The notes under the pieces were generated by a model. That model did not search any database. It had not been told where the DNA came from and was given only the letters and a program-made list of their open reading frames with translations. 64,000 bases of DNA from Ficedula albicollis (Eukaryota; Chordata; Aves; Passeriformes; Muscicapidae): contig NC_021677.1 of NCBI RefSeq assembly GCF_000247815.1, positions 58,279,911 to 58,343,910 on the forward strand, given 5' to 3'. This document shows, in pieces, positions 44,901 through 61,000 of the stretch. Positions within the stretch are counted from its first letter, which is position 1; every line of letters starts with the position of its first letter. The translations under genes were made by a program, and so were the position numbers.

Positions 44901-46370
44901 CCAAATTATCCCCCTTAGACACCAAAAAATAAGTTTCAAGGCCCAGCTCTGAGAAACTGAAAAGCTGAAGTTCTTCTGTGAGGAATTCATGTCACGATAT
45001 TAAATTTCACTGGCGTTTTAAGATTCAGAATGAACACTCCAGAAATCACTTACCATTTTTATTTAGCACCTATAGCATTAAAAATATGTATTTTATGCTA
45101 TGAAGACTCACAGCACACTAGAAAAATGAATCTGGGTTACCTACCAGCTGGAAGCCACTACAAAAGAATCGACTAACCCATAACCCTAAATGGCTCATTT
45201 ACTTTAAAAGGCACCAAAATTCCTCTGCTAATAGTGAAGTATCACAGCACAGACCTGAGGAAAAGCTTTTCATTGCATCAGCCATCTGCACACTGGAGTT
45301 TGTTAAAAGAACATTGAGAAAAAGCTCATACTTCTCACCAAAAGCATTAAATTTGGCTCAAATGAGAGCCCATGAGCAAACAAAGCTCCCAACAACTCTG
45401 TTTTACCCACTCCATGCACTGAAACGCTGTCCTTGCAGCACCTGGGGGAAAACCCAGGAGCACATCAAAGTGATACAACTACTGAAGAATGGCTAAAACC
45501 CAAATAATTCAGTATCTAATCGTGGCACTGATACTTGATTTCTTAGGGTATCTTGACCCCTGTACCTATACAAGAAGCTTGGAACCACATTAAAAAAGTG
45601 GACTCAACAGGCCAGTATAAAAATCCACACCTCCAGACACTTCTATAACTAAATTTCACTTTAAAGATTGAGACATAAACTTGGTCAAATTCCATATTTT
45701 CTGAATCTCATAGCACATAATTAAGTAAACAACAGGCTTTACATTAACTATCAAGAGATAAACACTATCCACACACAAGCAAAGGGAGAGGCAAGGAATA
45801 AAAGGATCTTAACCCATGCCAAAATTGAGGTGTACTGTATATACAATTAGCCAAAGTTTTATCATCAAAGGTGATAAAGAACAGGACACAAAGGACTTCT
45901 CCCTTCAAGATATTCTGCATATGAACGCTATCAAACCTAAACCCTTTAAAAACAACCCAGGTTTTTGAGAAATGCTTGATATTTCCATTATGTTCTCTGC
46001 TGAGCTCATATCCTTCCTTTTTTGCTTAACCATCTTCACTCAACTGTACATCCACAGCCCCAAGGATGAATGCACCACAGACACAGCTTTATGTTTTCCA
46101 TTAAAACTCCACAACAGGAGCAATCTGAATATTCCTTTATAAGAAACGTTCCCAACTTTGAACCTGGTCTGCAGGAAACAGAAAACAACAAATTCTCTTT
46201 CTTAAGCCCTGCCTTTAGGAAGGAAGGATAAGCTTTACATACTGATTCTTGCATTCTGAGGAAAGCAGATTACATCCAGGATAAGGAAATTGCAAAGAAA
46301 AGAAAAAGTCCTCCAGCGGGGCAGAACGGTAAGTAAAAAATAACAAATGCTCAAGGGCGAAAGGGAAAAA

Positions 46371-46443
46371 GAAGAGAGAAAGAGAGAAAGAGAGAAAGAG
46401 AGAAAGAGAGAAAGAGAGAAAGAGAGAAAGAGAGAAAGAGAGA
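46371..46443. repeat. (AGAGAGAA)n purine microsatellite near the HIF1A promoter
   Basis: About nine near-perfect 8-base units of an all-purine strand, followed by an A tract. It lies just left of the CpG island, that is, at the start of intron 1. Confidence 0.95.
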
Positions 46444-46569
46444 ACAAAAAAAAAAATCAGAAAAGAACTCGAGTTTCAAACCCCTTCCCTAGACCTGCCA
46501 CTAAATTAGGGCAGCAGAGCAAAGCACAGATTAATCATTTCGGTTGCAACATGCTCTCCCAGGCTTCTC

Positions 46570-49020
<2,451 letters not shown>

Positions 49021-49089
49021 TGTTCAATGCTTGTCTCCGCTGCCTCTCTCAAAGGTGTAGTAGTACAATAAAAAGCCAGGACGTTTAGA

Positions 49090-49480
49090 CTCATAGAATC
49101 ATCGAGGTTGGAAGAGACCTTTGAGATCATCCAGTCCAAGCACGCACCTGGTGCTGCCCCTGTAGCCCCTAAACCACATCCCCCAGCGCCTCGTAGACAC
49201 CTCCAGGGACGGTGACTCCCCCACTCCCGAACAGCTTATTTCAATGCCTGCCACTCTAACAGTGAAATTTTTATTTTCTAGTATCTGAATCTCCCCTGTC
49301 TTGTCTTAAGGGCTTGTCCTCTCACTGCAGCCACGGCAGCAGAGACCTCCCTACAACCTCCTCTCTGTGAGTTTTAGACAGCGATGAAGCCTCCCCTGAG
49401 CCTCCTCTTCCCCAGATGAAGCAAACCTGGCTCCCACAGCCACTCCTCACAAGACATGTTTTCTAGTCCGTTTCCAGTTA
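49090..49480 (-). mobile_element. CR1 LINE fragment upstream of HIF1A
   Basis: ACTCATAGAATCATCGAGGTTGGAAGAGACC..., a CR1 3' end of a subfamily with the CCTCGTAGACACCTCCAGGG and CCTCCTCTTCCCCAGATGAAG blocks. About 390 bp, minus orientation, within 200 bp of the promoter island. Confidence 0.88.
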
Positions 49481-49970
49481 AAGGGTTCAGAACCTCACAT
49501 TAATTAAAGGGAACAGTCAGCTCCACGGCCGGGCAGCCCAGAAGGGGACCCGACAGGTAATTAAGCACATTTCGAGCAAGTTTTACAACTTCCCAAACCC
49601 AACAGCAATTCCAGGAGGCTGGACCAGGGCTCTGCCGAGGCACTGCGACCTCCTTTCTTGCTACCCACCTAGGCTGGAGCACATCCAATGCCATCATCCC
49701 ACTGCTTGCATCCAATTTTCCTCTCCCTGCTCTCCCCTGGCAAGCCTGGCTTCAGGCACTGCACATCTCAGAGCCCCAGGATCTCCTGCTAGCCTTGACT
49801 GGCTCTGGAAGCTTAACAGGAGGGGCTGGACAGGGAACACCCGGATACTGAGCATCATGGCCTCTTGGGTCAGGAGCCAGGATACAACCAGGAGCAAGGA
49901 GAGGAAAGCTGCAGGCAGAGCCCACATATTTAAAGTTAAAAACCTTAGCTCTGTACCCTTAGCTCAGGGC

Positions 49971-50024
49971 CACGTGTGTGTGAGTGCTCTAGGGAGGCAG
50001 GAAAGGCACGGATGGTTCCACGTG
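49971..50024. promoter_or_regulatory. Two CACGTG E-boxes, 48 bp apart
   Basis: CACGTG at 49,971–49,976 and 50,019–50,024, about 1 kb upstream of the HIF1A island. Sequence match only. Could bind USF, MYC/MAX or CLOCK-type bHLH factors. Confidence 0.35.
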
Positions 50025-51875
50025 GAGTGACCCCACAGAGCTCGGGGGTTCCTTTACATTTTGTGGGCTCCCACTAGCAAGGACTTCAAGTGACCATCTG
50101 GAGCTGAACCTTACGAGACTACTCAGTTTGCAGCTCAGCAGTAATGATACCTTTAAAAAAAAGCAGCTTTGACAGGCATAAGTGACATTCTTTAGCTGCT
50201 GTGTGCATGTGTGGTGACATAAGAAACACCTGCAGGGCAAAGTGATGGTGTTTCAGTACTGCACCTTCCTAACACTTCTGCTGTGGATTCCCAGCTTCCA
50301 GGTAACAAGCAGTTGTTTTTGGCATACAGTCATGGGTGTTCTGTGTTTGGGGGGGGTTGGTTTTTTTCTGTTTAGCAGAAGAAAAAGCAGAGACTGTGAC
50401 ATTTGTTAGCAATCACAAGGAGCTCCTGTATGAAATGGATTGCTTCTGCCCACAGCAGTAAGATACACAGAAGAGGCACAGGTGCTTCTGACTCCTTTTA
50501 TTCCTTCAAGGTTTTCCATCCAAACATGGACAAAGCCCAGCTCTACTTTACTTATGAGCTGTGACAACACAATAGCCTGTGGCAGTGTGGCTGTGAACTA
50601 CTGATATTTCTGTTGTTCTGTGCTCACTGGAGCCTCGAGAAGAAAAATAATCTAAGCAAGAGCCAACCTCAAGTGTCTTGCATAAGTACCAAGATGCCCT
50701 CCCCAAGGGCTCACAGACAACTTTATCTTTCAAAATGAGGTTTAGGCAGCTCATACATAGGAAGAAATTCAGTTGTGCACTGCAGCTGTGCAGTTTTTTA
50801 GTCAGTTCACAGAGTCACCATAACAGCCCCTAGAGAATTTTCTGGTTAAGTGGGGAGGGATCTCCTGGTGGGTGCAGAAATGGCAAGGCCAGCTCAGTGC
50901 CACCTTCCCCATCAGAGCCCCTGGAACGCATCTGGGGAGTTTTGGCAGTGAAGTGGTGACAACAAAGGTACGTGCCTTGCCTTAGAGGAGGCTGGTGAAA
51001 CTCAGAGCAGTTGTTGCAGCTTCTCTCATCTCTCAGACTGAGGTTGAAGTGGTTCCTGGTGAGCCTGGAACAGTTGAAAGTGAAAGCCTCTCCTTACTTT
51101 GACTGCAATCTCAGTGCCCTTCGAGGACCAAGAGGCACTTGATGTGGTCTGGACCAGGGACTGCCCAGTTGTAACCTACAGAAACCGCCTTACCCTACCC
51201 AATAAGATTTTATTTTCAATCTTGTCAGTCTTTGAATGACAATTTTAGTGCCTATAAGCATGGATGTCTTAGGATTCACTTGTGCACTGCTCATTTTAAA
51301 TCACTTGGACACAACAGCTCGAGATGTGTTAGTGACCCCTGAGTAAAAAATCACTGGAGAAAGATCCCAGTCTACACTTTGCTAATGCTGCTCAAATGAT
51401 TGTTCAAAGATATCAGACTTCCCAGCATGAACTGTCTGGGGACCTGTGAGTAAGCGTTGTGGTCTCCTTGCGAGATACATTTCTTTCATGCCAAACATGC
51501 TTACCCCAAGCTCATCATAAAGAATAATGCTTTTAAAGAATAAAACCCAGCTGTGTTTCAGAAGGGTGTAAGGGGAAACTTGTTCTGCAATTAAGTATTT
51601 CATACTGTAGCAGCTCTTCTGAGATGTTAAGCAAATTCTCTCCCTCGCACACATCCTTCCCTTGATTAAACTTTTGCGTCACTCCTCTAAAAGTCTGCAT
51701 ATACACTTTCTTTCCCGCTTTCCCAGTGGCTGATAACAGAAACTTATTACAGTATATGATGCCTTAGTCATTTTTCTTGACCTTTATTGCTGCTCTAAGT
51801 TCATACTCACGCTTACGTTAGAGAACTTCCTGAATACAATGGTGTTTGCCTATGACTAATTAGGGCAAATGCACA

Positions 51876-52000
51876 AGCTGATGAGTCAGCAAACGGCTCG
51901 GCTCGGACAGCGGCAGCGACTCTGCAGAAGAACAAGTCGGGCTGAAGATGCGAGAAGTGCTCCTGCCCGTGGCTTCGAATCTGTTTGCTGATGAGTCAGG
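51876..52000. promoter_or_regulatory. Paired AP-1/NFE2-type sites
   Basis: GCTGATGAGTCAGCA at 51,878–51,892 and TTGCTGATGAGTCAGG at 51,985–52,000, with identical GCTGATGAGTCAG cores 110 bp apart around a small GC-richer patch. A plausible enhancer about 3 kb upstream of HIF1A. Inference from motifs only. Confidence 0.4.
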
Positions 52001-55000
52001 TGTCACCGCGATGGGCTCTGCATGCATTTACTCCCGGGATCCAAGTGCATCCCCATCAGTAACGACTGGCGGAACTTCTGACTTCGGTGGGAAGAAACCG
52101 GGGATTTAATTAAGGCTTCTTACCCCCCTAGAATACTCACCATTTCTGAGCAGGGACTCACCGGGGCAGGCAGAGGGTGTTAAAGAGAAACTCCATTTAT
52201 CTCTCTGAAGCTGGCACTTTGCATCACAGGGGATGTCACAACTTGCCCTTAGCACCGGCTTTCCTGGGCTTTTACTGCATCGTACAGACCCCTACATGTA
52301 GGGAATTAGCACTCATTGTTTCAGTAATTGAGCTATAATGAAGGGTACATTCTAGTCTATCAATATTTGACCAAAAAACCTGCCTTGCTCACAGCACCAC
52401 TGTGGAGTGTTGAGTTGACAGAAGAATGCCACGAGGTCTCAAATGCTGTGCAGACGCAGGGCTCTGTGACACAGGCTAATAATTGTTACTACAACTTACT
52501 GTGCTAACAGTGCAAGAACCTGAGAGCTCTGGTGGTCAACTCATTTCACAATGGAAAAATGAACTGAAGTGAATCCGATTCAAGCCAAACCATTGGCATT
52601 GGAAGCCTAATGCTGCTGTTTCTCAAATACAAAATATTGTCTGAAATGAGAGTACGTGATGGGAGACATAATCTTCCTTTGGCAACTGTTGTTTCCTCTG
52701 GTCTTTTTTAACCTCAGTGCTTCTTCTCTCCTTCTTGTGCCAAGATCTTGTTTATTTTTTCTTTTGCATCTGCACAATCCACATTTTTTAAACTGGGACT
52801 CTTAAAGCTTGCTTGGGTCAATGTACACTTAGGCATTTGGAAATACTCCCTGGGTTGTCGTTTCTGCACAGGTACCCCAATATGGTAACAAATTCTGCAG
52901 TGTAATAAAAGCACTATGTCCAATTCAGTGCAATTAGATTTGGAGAAGGATTTTCTACCCATGAAAGGCGTTTAACAGATGAAAGTGTAAGGCAAGCAGA
53001 TGCTCAGCAGGCTACACTGTACAGTTTCACCAGCTGGCTGCATCCCGCCTATCCCAGGTCCCTCCTGAGCAGATACTGCCAGTTGTACAGTGGTTTTCCT
53101 GATGTGGACAAAAAACAGCATGGAGTTTTAAAATTGTCCTTACAGAAAAGATGGGTTTGTGGTCAAAGCCCTGAACAAAGGCTCTGGGGGCTGAGCTTTG
53201 GTTCCCGGCTTCCTGTAGGACTCAGAGAAAACTCGCTTAGAGAAAGGCTTTCTATTTTCAGTGCTGCAATCCTTTGCCACTGAAGTGCTGAGTGGAGGAA
53301 TCCACTGCATGCTGTGCATGAGGTCCAGCTGTCCATGCAGTGAACTGCCAGACGTGAAACCATCAGGAAACAGGTGAAGAGGGCGCAACTGAGACAACCA
53401 CAATGTAAATATGGAGAAAAAAAGGACCTTGTCAAAGCCAGGTGCAGGTTTTGGCTTTCAAGATATGCCTGTGCTCAGGATCCCTCTCTGGTAGCTCCAC
53501 CCTCCAGCAAAGCACACCAATAGGACTTGGAAAGAGCAGCCAAGTCTGGGGCATGAAGTGCTCTCTTGGAGGTCAGAGATGCTTCTTCAGCCTCTGTTCT
53601 GTCCAGCTCAGAGATAGATTTGGCAACAACTTGGTCAAAGCTTCCCATTGTCTCTCCTCTGGAAGCTGTTTCCATTTAGCCCCTTAACTGCAGTTTCCAG
53701 AGGAGCACTTGGGGACATGAAGGAGCTGGGTTTAAATCCTCTCGCCAATCCAGGCAAGAGATTTGGGCAGAGTTTTCCCCCCTCAGAGTGCCCGAACAGT
53801 GGGTTTGGTGTTCCTTGGCGTGATCCTCAGTACTCCTGAGCTTGCCAAGTGCTGTTCTCATGGCCACCAGTCTCACTGTGTGAGATGGAGACACGAACAC
53901 CTCCTTTTCCTCCTCTGCTCTGCTCACACACTCCAAGCACAGCTTTCTTGTGAGGCTGTGGTGACCAGGGCAGCAGTCTGTCATCACACTGGGAAGCAGG
54001 ACAGTGGCTGGTTCTCCTTGTGACCAACAAAGGGCTTTTAACCCACATCTCTGGAGCCAGCAGGACACTCCCCATATGCCAATCAGCTCATAACACCTCA
54101 GACCTACCAGGCTAGTTTTACTTTCTTCTCTTCCATGCTTCCCTTTTGAAGGCAGTATAAACACAAGTGAAACGTTTTGAGGACAGAGAAGGGAAGCTAG
54201 ATGAGCAGCCAGCAGTAGCTGTGTGAATGGGGCGACGGTCTTTGCATAAGTTATAACCCAGAGCAGAGGGAATATGCTTTTCTCAGAAGGAGTGGTTTCA
54301 ATTTCATGCAGATTTCTGACTCCTACAGCTAGTTTTGATCCACAGGAACATTCAGAAAGAGGCTGCTTTTTCCTTCTTTTGATCCTTTTCATCTCTCCTG
54401 TGAAGCCCTTTGTTATTTTACAGCTTGGACCACAAGTTTCTCACACAGAGCAAGAAAGCGTCCAAAATAAATTGAAAGATGAAACTAAATGGGCTGCACT
54501 TGTAATGAAAATGTAAGGGTGACTAAGCTCTTTTACCTGATCCAATAAAGAGGTTTCAAATTCTGATTGGGTTTTTTTCCCTGTTTTGACATTAAAACAC
54601 ACTTTCTTTCCAATTATACAGTTTAAGTGTTTCTGCCTAACATTTCCCCAACTTGGATCTAGCTAAAAGACAAAGGGCTTGAGGTTTTATTTGTTTGTTT
54701 GTTTGTTTTCCCAGCAACACATTAGAAAACGCAGTGCAAGCTTTAATGACTATGTCTGTTTTAACATGCCTTTTGGAGGACTGTAGGCATTTATGGGGGA
54801 ACGAGGTAATTAACATACTACTTGGGCATGCAAAGACAAGTTGGAAGCAGCAGTCTTTATTCTCTTGATATGGCAACACAATTGTTAAAACAATGCCTTC
54901 TTACGTCTTTCTTTTTCTCCTCTCTGTATTCACAGACCACTCAAGTTGCTTGTTTAAGCTGAAGCTTTAAGAGCTTGCCAGATTTTCAAGACCAGTGATT

Positions 55001-58000
55001 TCTCTCAAACACACAGTTCCCTCTTCCTTACTTGGAGTAGCAAAATAAAAATCAATATCTCAATCCCTTTAAGGAAATGCTGAACTCAAGAGCTCCCATG
55101 TTCTCACTTCAGTCTTTAAATAAATTACTTCTATTACTATAGAAGTAATCCATATTTCTTCTAGACTTTCCACCAATTAATCTAGAACCTTCATAGTTCT
55201 TCACATGAATCTCACCTTCATGGAGGAGGTGAGAGGTGGGTTTAGATGATCCAGCCCACTGTGAGAGGTGTCAGGTACTCCTGAAGAATCTGGGAAGCAC
55301 AAGAAGATGGAGGAAGGATCCAGCTCCTGCCTTGCAGAAATCCAGGTGGGTAGGTGAGGGGAGATGCCTAAACCTGTGTTTCTAAATCACAGGGTCAAGG
55401 AGCCAATCGTTGCTCTAGGCAGAAATAAGCACTTAGCCAGCTTGATAACAACAGAGCTGAGACACAGATTACAGTTCCTTTAATTTTCTTCCAGTTAATT
55501 AAATGATCAATTGCAGGGCTGGCTTTCAGCCACAGCAGTGCCTGCTGAAAGGAGCTCTCCAGCTTCTGAGAGGATAATCAATAGGCATCATTCTCTGCAG
55601 CGATACGGGGTTTTATTTTAAAGACAAATATTAAAATGCAGAGGCAACATATTGCTGTTATTCATAGCAGACAGATCTCCAGCTCCCAAAAAATTCCCAG
55701 TGAAGGGAAGAGTGGCACAAGTAGTTACAGCTTTAGCTTGCGTTGTGATTTCACTTCTCTGCTTACTGTAGACTTCCTGCACGACCACAGACAAAACACT
55801 CAGGTCCAGATATGCAAAGGTATCCAGGCAGCTGAGATAAAAATCAGTTGGACCTAGATACATAAGTAGTCTGTGGATGTGGTCCTTTGGAAGAGAGACT
55901 GAGTTTTCCACTTAGGAAAGGTGTAATAGGTACTTTCCAGCAGAACAACTCCTGTCACAAAAAGCTAAGGCCAAGTAAGAGCTGAGGATGGGCAGTGACT
56001 GAACTGCCCCAGGTATGTGGCCACAAAGCAGCATCTGAGCTTTCTACCTGGTGGCTTCTCCTTAGTGCTACCCACCTGAGTCAGCAGCAAGAGACCAGCA
56101 TTCCTTTTGATGGCTTTCCAGACATTTCTTTGTTCAAATTCCTCATTCCTTTAGCAAGAGATGCTGTGGAGAGCAGGAGGGGTGAAGTGCAGGGCAGTGA
56201 AACAAGGACCACCAGTGCTGGGTTGTCAGAGCATTTTGGCAGTTTTACAGAAAAAGTAATATAATGGAAGCATAGAATGAGCTGTGGGCATTCCTGTGTT
56301 GTTAATGAAGACTTTGGCATGGTTCTGGTAGGAACTAACAAGCCCAGCATTTCAGAGCCCAGGAAACCCCTGGGTTTATAAGATGTCAACACAGGATGGA
56401 AGGAGTTTGCCAAGGAACTGAGTAAGCAAAATTCAGAACCATAATGACAAAGTTGGTGCATCAAACCTCACTTTGCTATCTGAGATCATGCACTAAATAA
56501 TGAAATGTTCATCAGTAAGAGGCAACTCATGAGCGTGGGAAACAAAGATCTTGTAGGAACTTGATCTAGATAAAAATGACCACAGACCTCACCATTTTCA
56601 GAACCAAATGAAAATTTGTTTATGCTGACTGCTTTTGCTCAGGGCAAACCTTTAGTACATATAGGTATTCATGCATACAACAGAGAGAGACACACAAGCT
56701 AATCAATTTTTGGTTTTCCTGTTGTCTAAGAAAGGAGAAATAAGTTTGTTCAGCGATGTAATTTTCATTTTCAGTTGAGAAGCCCTTGGTTCATCATGAA
56801 CAAAGCACGTCATCAAAAAACTGGACGGCAAGGTCAAAAAACAGTTAAATTTCATCACCATTTCATGGCTTTCTTTTAAAAAATGCAAGAGGATTGTAGC
56901 AACAGCATCTCTACTACTCATTTATTTTACTGGAACTGTTACACAAAAGTGAGAGAAGGCAGCACTGCTGCAATCTCCCCCAGGTAAAAGCAAGCATAAG
57001 TCTGAGTACAGCAGCTCGTGGATTATTGATAGAACCAGCAGCTGAACAACTTCTCCCAAAGCAGCAGAAAAGAAGTCTAATTGCAGGAATGGAGAGTGGG
57101 TTTCCGAGAGGGAAGGATCCACTCTGGTGTAACAGGAACACTTTTGAAAGGTTTTTAATTGATATAAGCTTGAAAATGAACAAACAAAAATCAATCCCTT
57201 AGGGAATCACCTCAGAGACACCTGAGACTCCTCTCTAGCCAGCCTGGCTGGCTGAGCAGTGCCCCTTATGTGGCATCTTGGCGTGACCTTTCTTCCCCAC
57301 AGGTATGTGCAGAGCAGGGGGCAGAGCCCGTGTGAGGAGTCCCCGGTGCCCTGGGCTGCAGGAAAGGCAGGGACAGGCAGCCTGCTCTGACTCTGTGGCT
57401 TCTCGGTGGAAAATCAGAGATGTGAGAAAACAGCCACAATAAGAAAACCCAACAAAGCCCACACCTTTTCCCCTCAGAGTAGGCTTGGCTCAATCCAAAG
57501 GTTATTGTCAGCCCACTGACTTCTTCTAGATCACGTAGACAGCTTCTCAGGGACTGGCAGTTTCCAAATTCACAGACCTGTGAGGTAGCCACAATCTTCC
57601 TAACAGAGATTTTTTACAAATAAAAATCTCTCATATGTTTTTACCCCATCACGAAAAGACAAGTAGCTTGCATCATACAACTTTTATTGTTTTTCCCTGC
57701 TGAGCAAACTCATGGTAAGAAATGGCTGAAAGTGACCTAAATGAGCAAAAATTACCCAGGAGCAATGTTTATTTTGCAGAAGAGAATTCTGTTCAGGAGC
57801 CCTCATTAATGTGAAAAGTTTCCGCATGACCTCAGAGTTTCTGTGAGCGTCCTGCAGCCTCTGCTGCATGTGATGGTGAAGAAATTGCTACTGCAGCCCG
57901 TGGAGAGGGAAATGAAGTTCTGTCAATCAGTCTGAGACAGCACGACTGGTTTATTTTTTAAAATAAATTATAAAACTGCACATCTCAGCACAAGAACGTT

Positions 58001-61000
58001 AATGGTGCAGATGGATAATCACCTGAGAAGTGCTGCCAAGCAGAGGCAGCTGCTGGTCCCAGGGCTGTGGTGTCAGACACATCCTGAGGTTGGATGTGGC
58101 CACCTTCAAAGTGCTGAATATCAGTGAAATCAGGCCAAGCTCTTGCTGGCTTATAGGAAGGGCATGAGGAAAAAAATAATTTCCTGGAGTTAGCCAACAT
58201 ATCAGACCAGAGAAAGTCCATCATCTCATCGATTAGCATCTCTTCTTCTGTTGGTCCTCTCTAATCTCTCAGTCTGGGCAACCCCTCCCAAACACCTCAT
58301 TGCTAAATAGCAATTAAAGCCTAAGTACATTAGCAAGTCCATATTGTAAACTGGCTTGCAAGCCACACAGTGCTGCCAACCCTCTCCATGGCAGTGGGGC
58401 TCTGCCTCATCTCTGGCCACTTTCCCCTGCCAGGAGTATTGATCCATCCCTCTGAAACAACACCAGAGTTCATGTCCTGCTATAACACCATTTTGACCTT
58501 TAGGAAATGACTGCAGCTTCTGCAGGGCAGGAGGAGTTAAATGGGGCTGGGTTCAGCTCATTGGCTCTGTCCCCTGCTCCCAGGCAGCTCCTGCACCAGC
58601 AGCTGCTCTCTTCTCCACTTGGCCAGGCCACAAGCTGTCCTGTCTCTTTTCAGATGCTGGGAAATGTTCACGGTCAGTCATACATGCAATGGCATTTTGC
58701 AACTCTTCAGTCAGTTCTCTCTGCAGCACTGGCAGTGTGCTCACAGAGCTACAGGATGGGGAAAACCAGGGCTTTCCCCTCCAATATTCAGCTTATCTCC
58801 AGAATATGGGGACCGGCCATGGAAACCCATTTACCCTACTGGGTGTGCATGGAAGTTGGGATGGGGTTTTGTGAAGTTGAGGTGAAGGGGTTTTGATGGG
58901 AAATCATTGTCTGGGGAGGGAAGCAGGTGTGACAACCCCTGCAGATGGGGACTCTGTCACTGCCAGACTGAGGGGATGTGCATGGAAGAGGGGAGGAGAG
59001 GCAGCAGGAAGGCACTGGCTGTGTATTTCCCCCATACACAAAGTAACCCCTGTTCTCCTAAGCCATCTCTGTCATGTTTTGCTGTGGCAGGTCCTAAGCA
59101 GCAGTTTTCCAGGAATGAAATGGGACAGTGCTCCAAAGCACGTTGAGTTTGACTCAGTTTGCCAATGCTGCTGAGCAAGGAGCTTCCAGGCAAGCTGTTC
59201 CCCCTCTGCTGCTCTGCTCCTCCTGCATGTCAGCATGGGCAAGTTCACTTCCCCTGTGGTGAAACAGGGAGATAAAGAGTTATTTTAGAGTCCTGGAGAC
59301 TTGTTGAGAGCAGTGTGAGAGCATTTTTTTCCATGCCATTTTGGTGGAGAAGCAAATAGCCAAGCCTAGGAAGAGAAAGGATTTCCCAGGACATCCCTGA
59401 GCTCCTGAAGCACACAGGGGATGAGTAAAAGAATGGAAGTGGCCCTAGAGCACAGGGATGGTGAACACATGACTCATGAGGCATGAAGTGGTTTCAGCAG
59501 AGGGATGGTAATGCTCAAGCAGCAAGATGGGAGCCACCAGCACAACATTTCCTGTTAACCACACACCAGACTCGCTTGGCTTTCCAAGGAAAAGACACCA
59601 GGGAGGGGAAACTGGGATCTGCTGAGTAGCCATGGCTTGGTCCATGCTAAAACCTCAGACAGAAAAGATAAGAGGGGCCTTGGTGCACATAAGAGCTGCA
59701 GCAGGAAATGAAAAATAAATGAAAAATAGGGTGAGCTCTGGAGAGAGTCACAGCCTGGCAGAGGTCTGGGCAAGGCTGGGGGAGCGACCCACCAGCCCTG
59801 CCCAGAGCTCCAGCCTGAGCTGGGGCTTTCCCCAGTGGAGTCTGCTTTTTTCCCTCTCCAGCAAAGGGAATTTTCACTGGGGCAGTGATCCTGTGCAGCG
59901 CTGGCTGTGGGGCAGCGCTGTGAGTTTCTTTAATAAACACTCTCTGCCAGCAGATTTTTAATGGGAGCTTTGCCTCAGGAGGATGTGACGTGTGGTAACA
60001 GTCTGTCTGCAGAAACACTTGCCCGTCTGTGTGCAGAGAGAGGCCAAACCAGGAGTTTTCTCCTCGTTCACGCACACACTCTGACAAAAATGTTGCGTTT
60101 TTAACCTGAAACTCTTGTGCTTTCGAGGAGCACGAGCACAGATGCTGGGGGAGAGCTTTTCTCTGCATCACACACAGCAGGCTCTGCTGCCAGGCTGCCC
60201 CACAGCAGCTGCTCTCAGGGACTCTCTTTGAACTGGTAGAGTACAAGAATATATTTTATGCTTCCCAGTGCTTGGATTTACTCAAGTCCAGCACTTAGAG
60301 AAAGCCACAGGATATTAAAATAAAAAAATTAAAAAAGCACTTGGAATAAAAGTGTAGATATGTACAGTGTTAATAGCAGCACTGATTTTTTTAAGGAGTT
60401 AACATGTGGAAAATGGAGCTGACTGCATTTGGAGGATGAATGGCATTTTGTGGCAAAATGCTTTTTTTTTCTGACAGGTGGGGAGGGAGCATCTGAGGCA
60501 GAGGGACTAAATGACATAAATGTGTCTTCCTGTGTGTTTTGGAACATGATTTGTTTGTGTCCATTGACATGACAGCTTTTTTGGTAATTTCTTCCTTTCC
60601 CAGCAAAGAAGCCTTAATCTCCTTACTGGAAATTGTACTATTTATGCAGAAAATCCTGCCCCTGAATTGCTTGAGATCATGAGTTATGTAACCTAAACAG
60701 ATGGAGCTGGAACTTTATTTTTTGAATGTCAATTCATGTTATAATCCCAAGAGGCTGCAATCATTTATCAGCTCATTTGCAGCATAGAAGAAAATAGATT
60801 GAGGATTTTAAATGGGCATTCAATATATGCTTACATGGGAACACCTATGCCAGTGACAAGACTGTCACTAAACACCCACAGTAATAACACTTATTAAGGA
60901 TTTTCCTCGTTCTTATGAACACAAGGATTCAGTGTGACTCACAGAATAGTATGGACATGATATTATGACCCTCACCCTGCCACAACATGTCTGTGGATGT

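Noticed and set aside
53676..54392. 239-codon minus-strand frame in the upstream intergenic region
   Set aside because: No recognisable domain, composition like random translated DNA, several overlapping frames of similar size, and no splice or promoter context. Treated as chance.
59647..60246. 199-codon minus-strand frame
   Set aside because: Same reasons: no family resemblance and competing frames in the same GC-moderate stretch.
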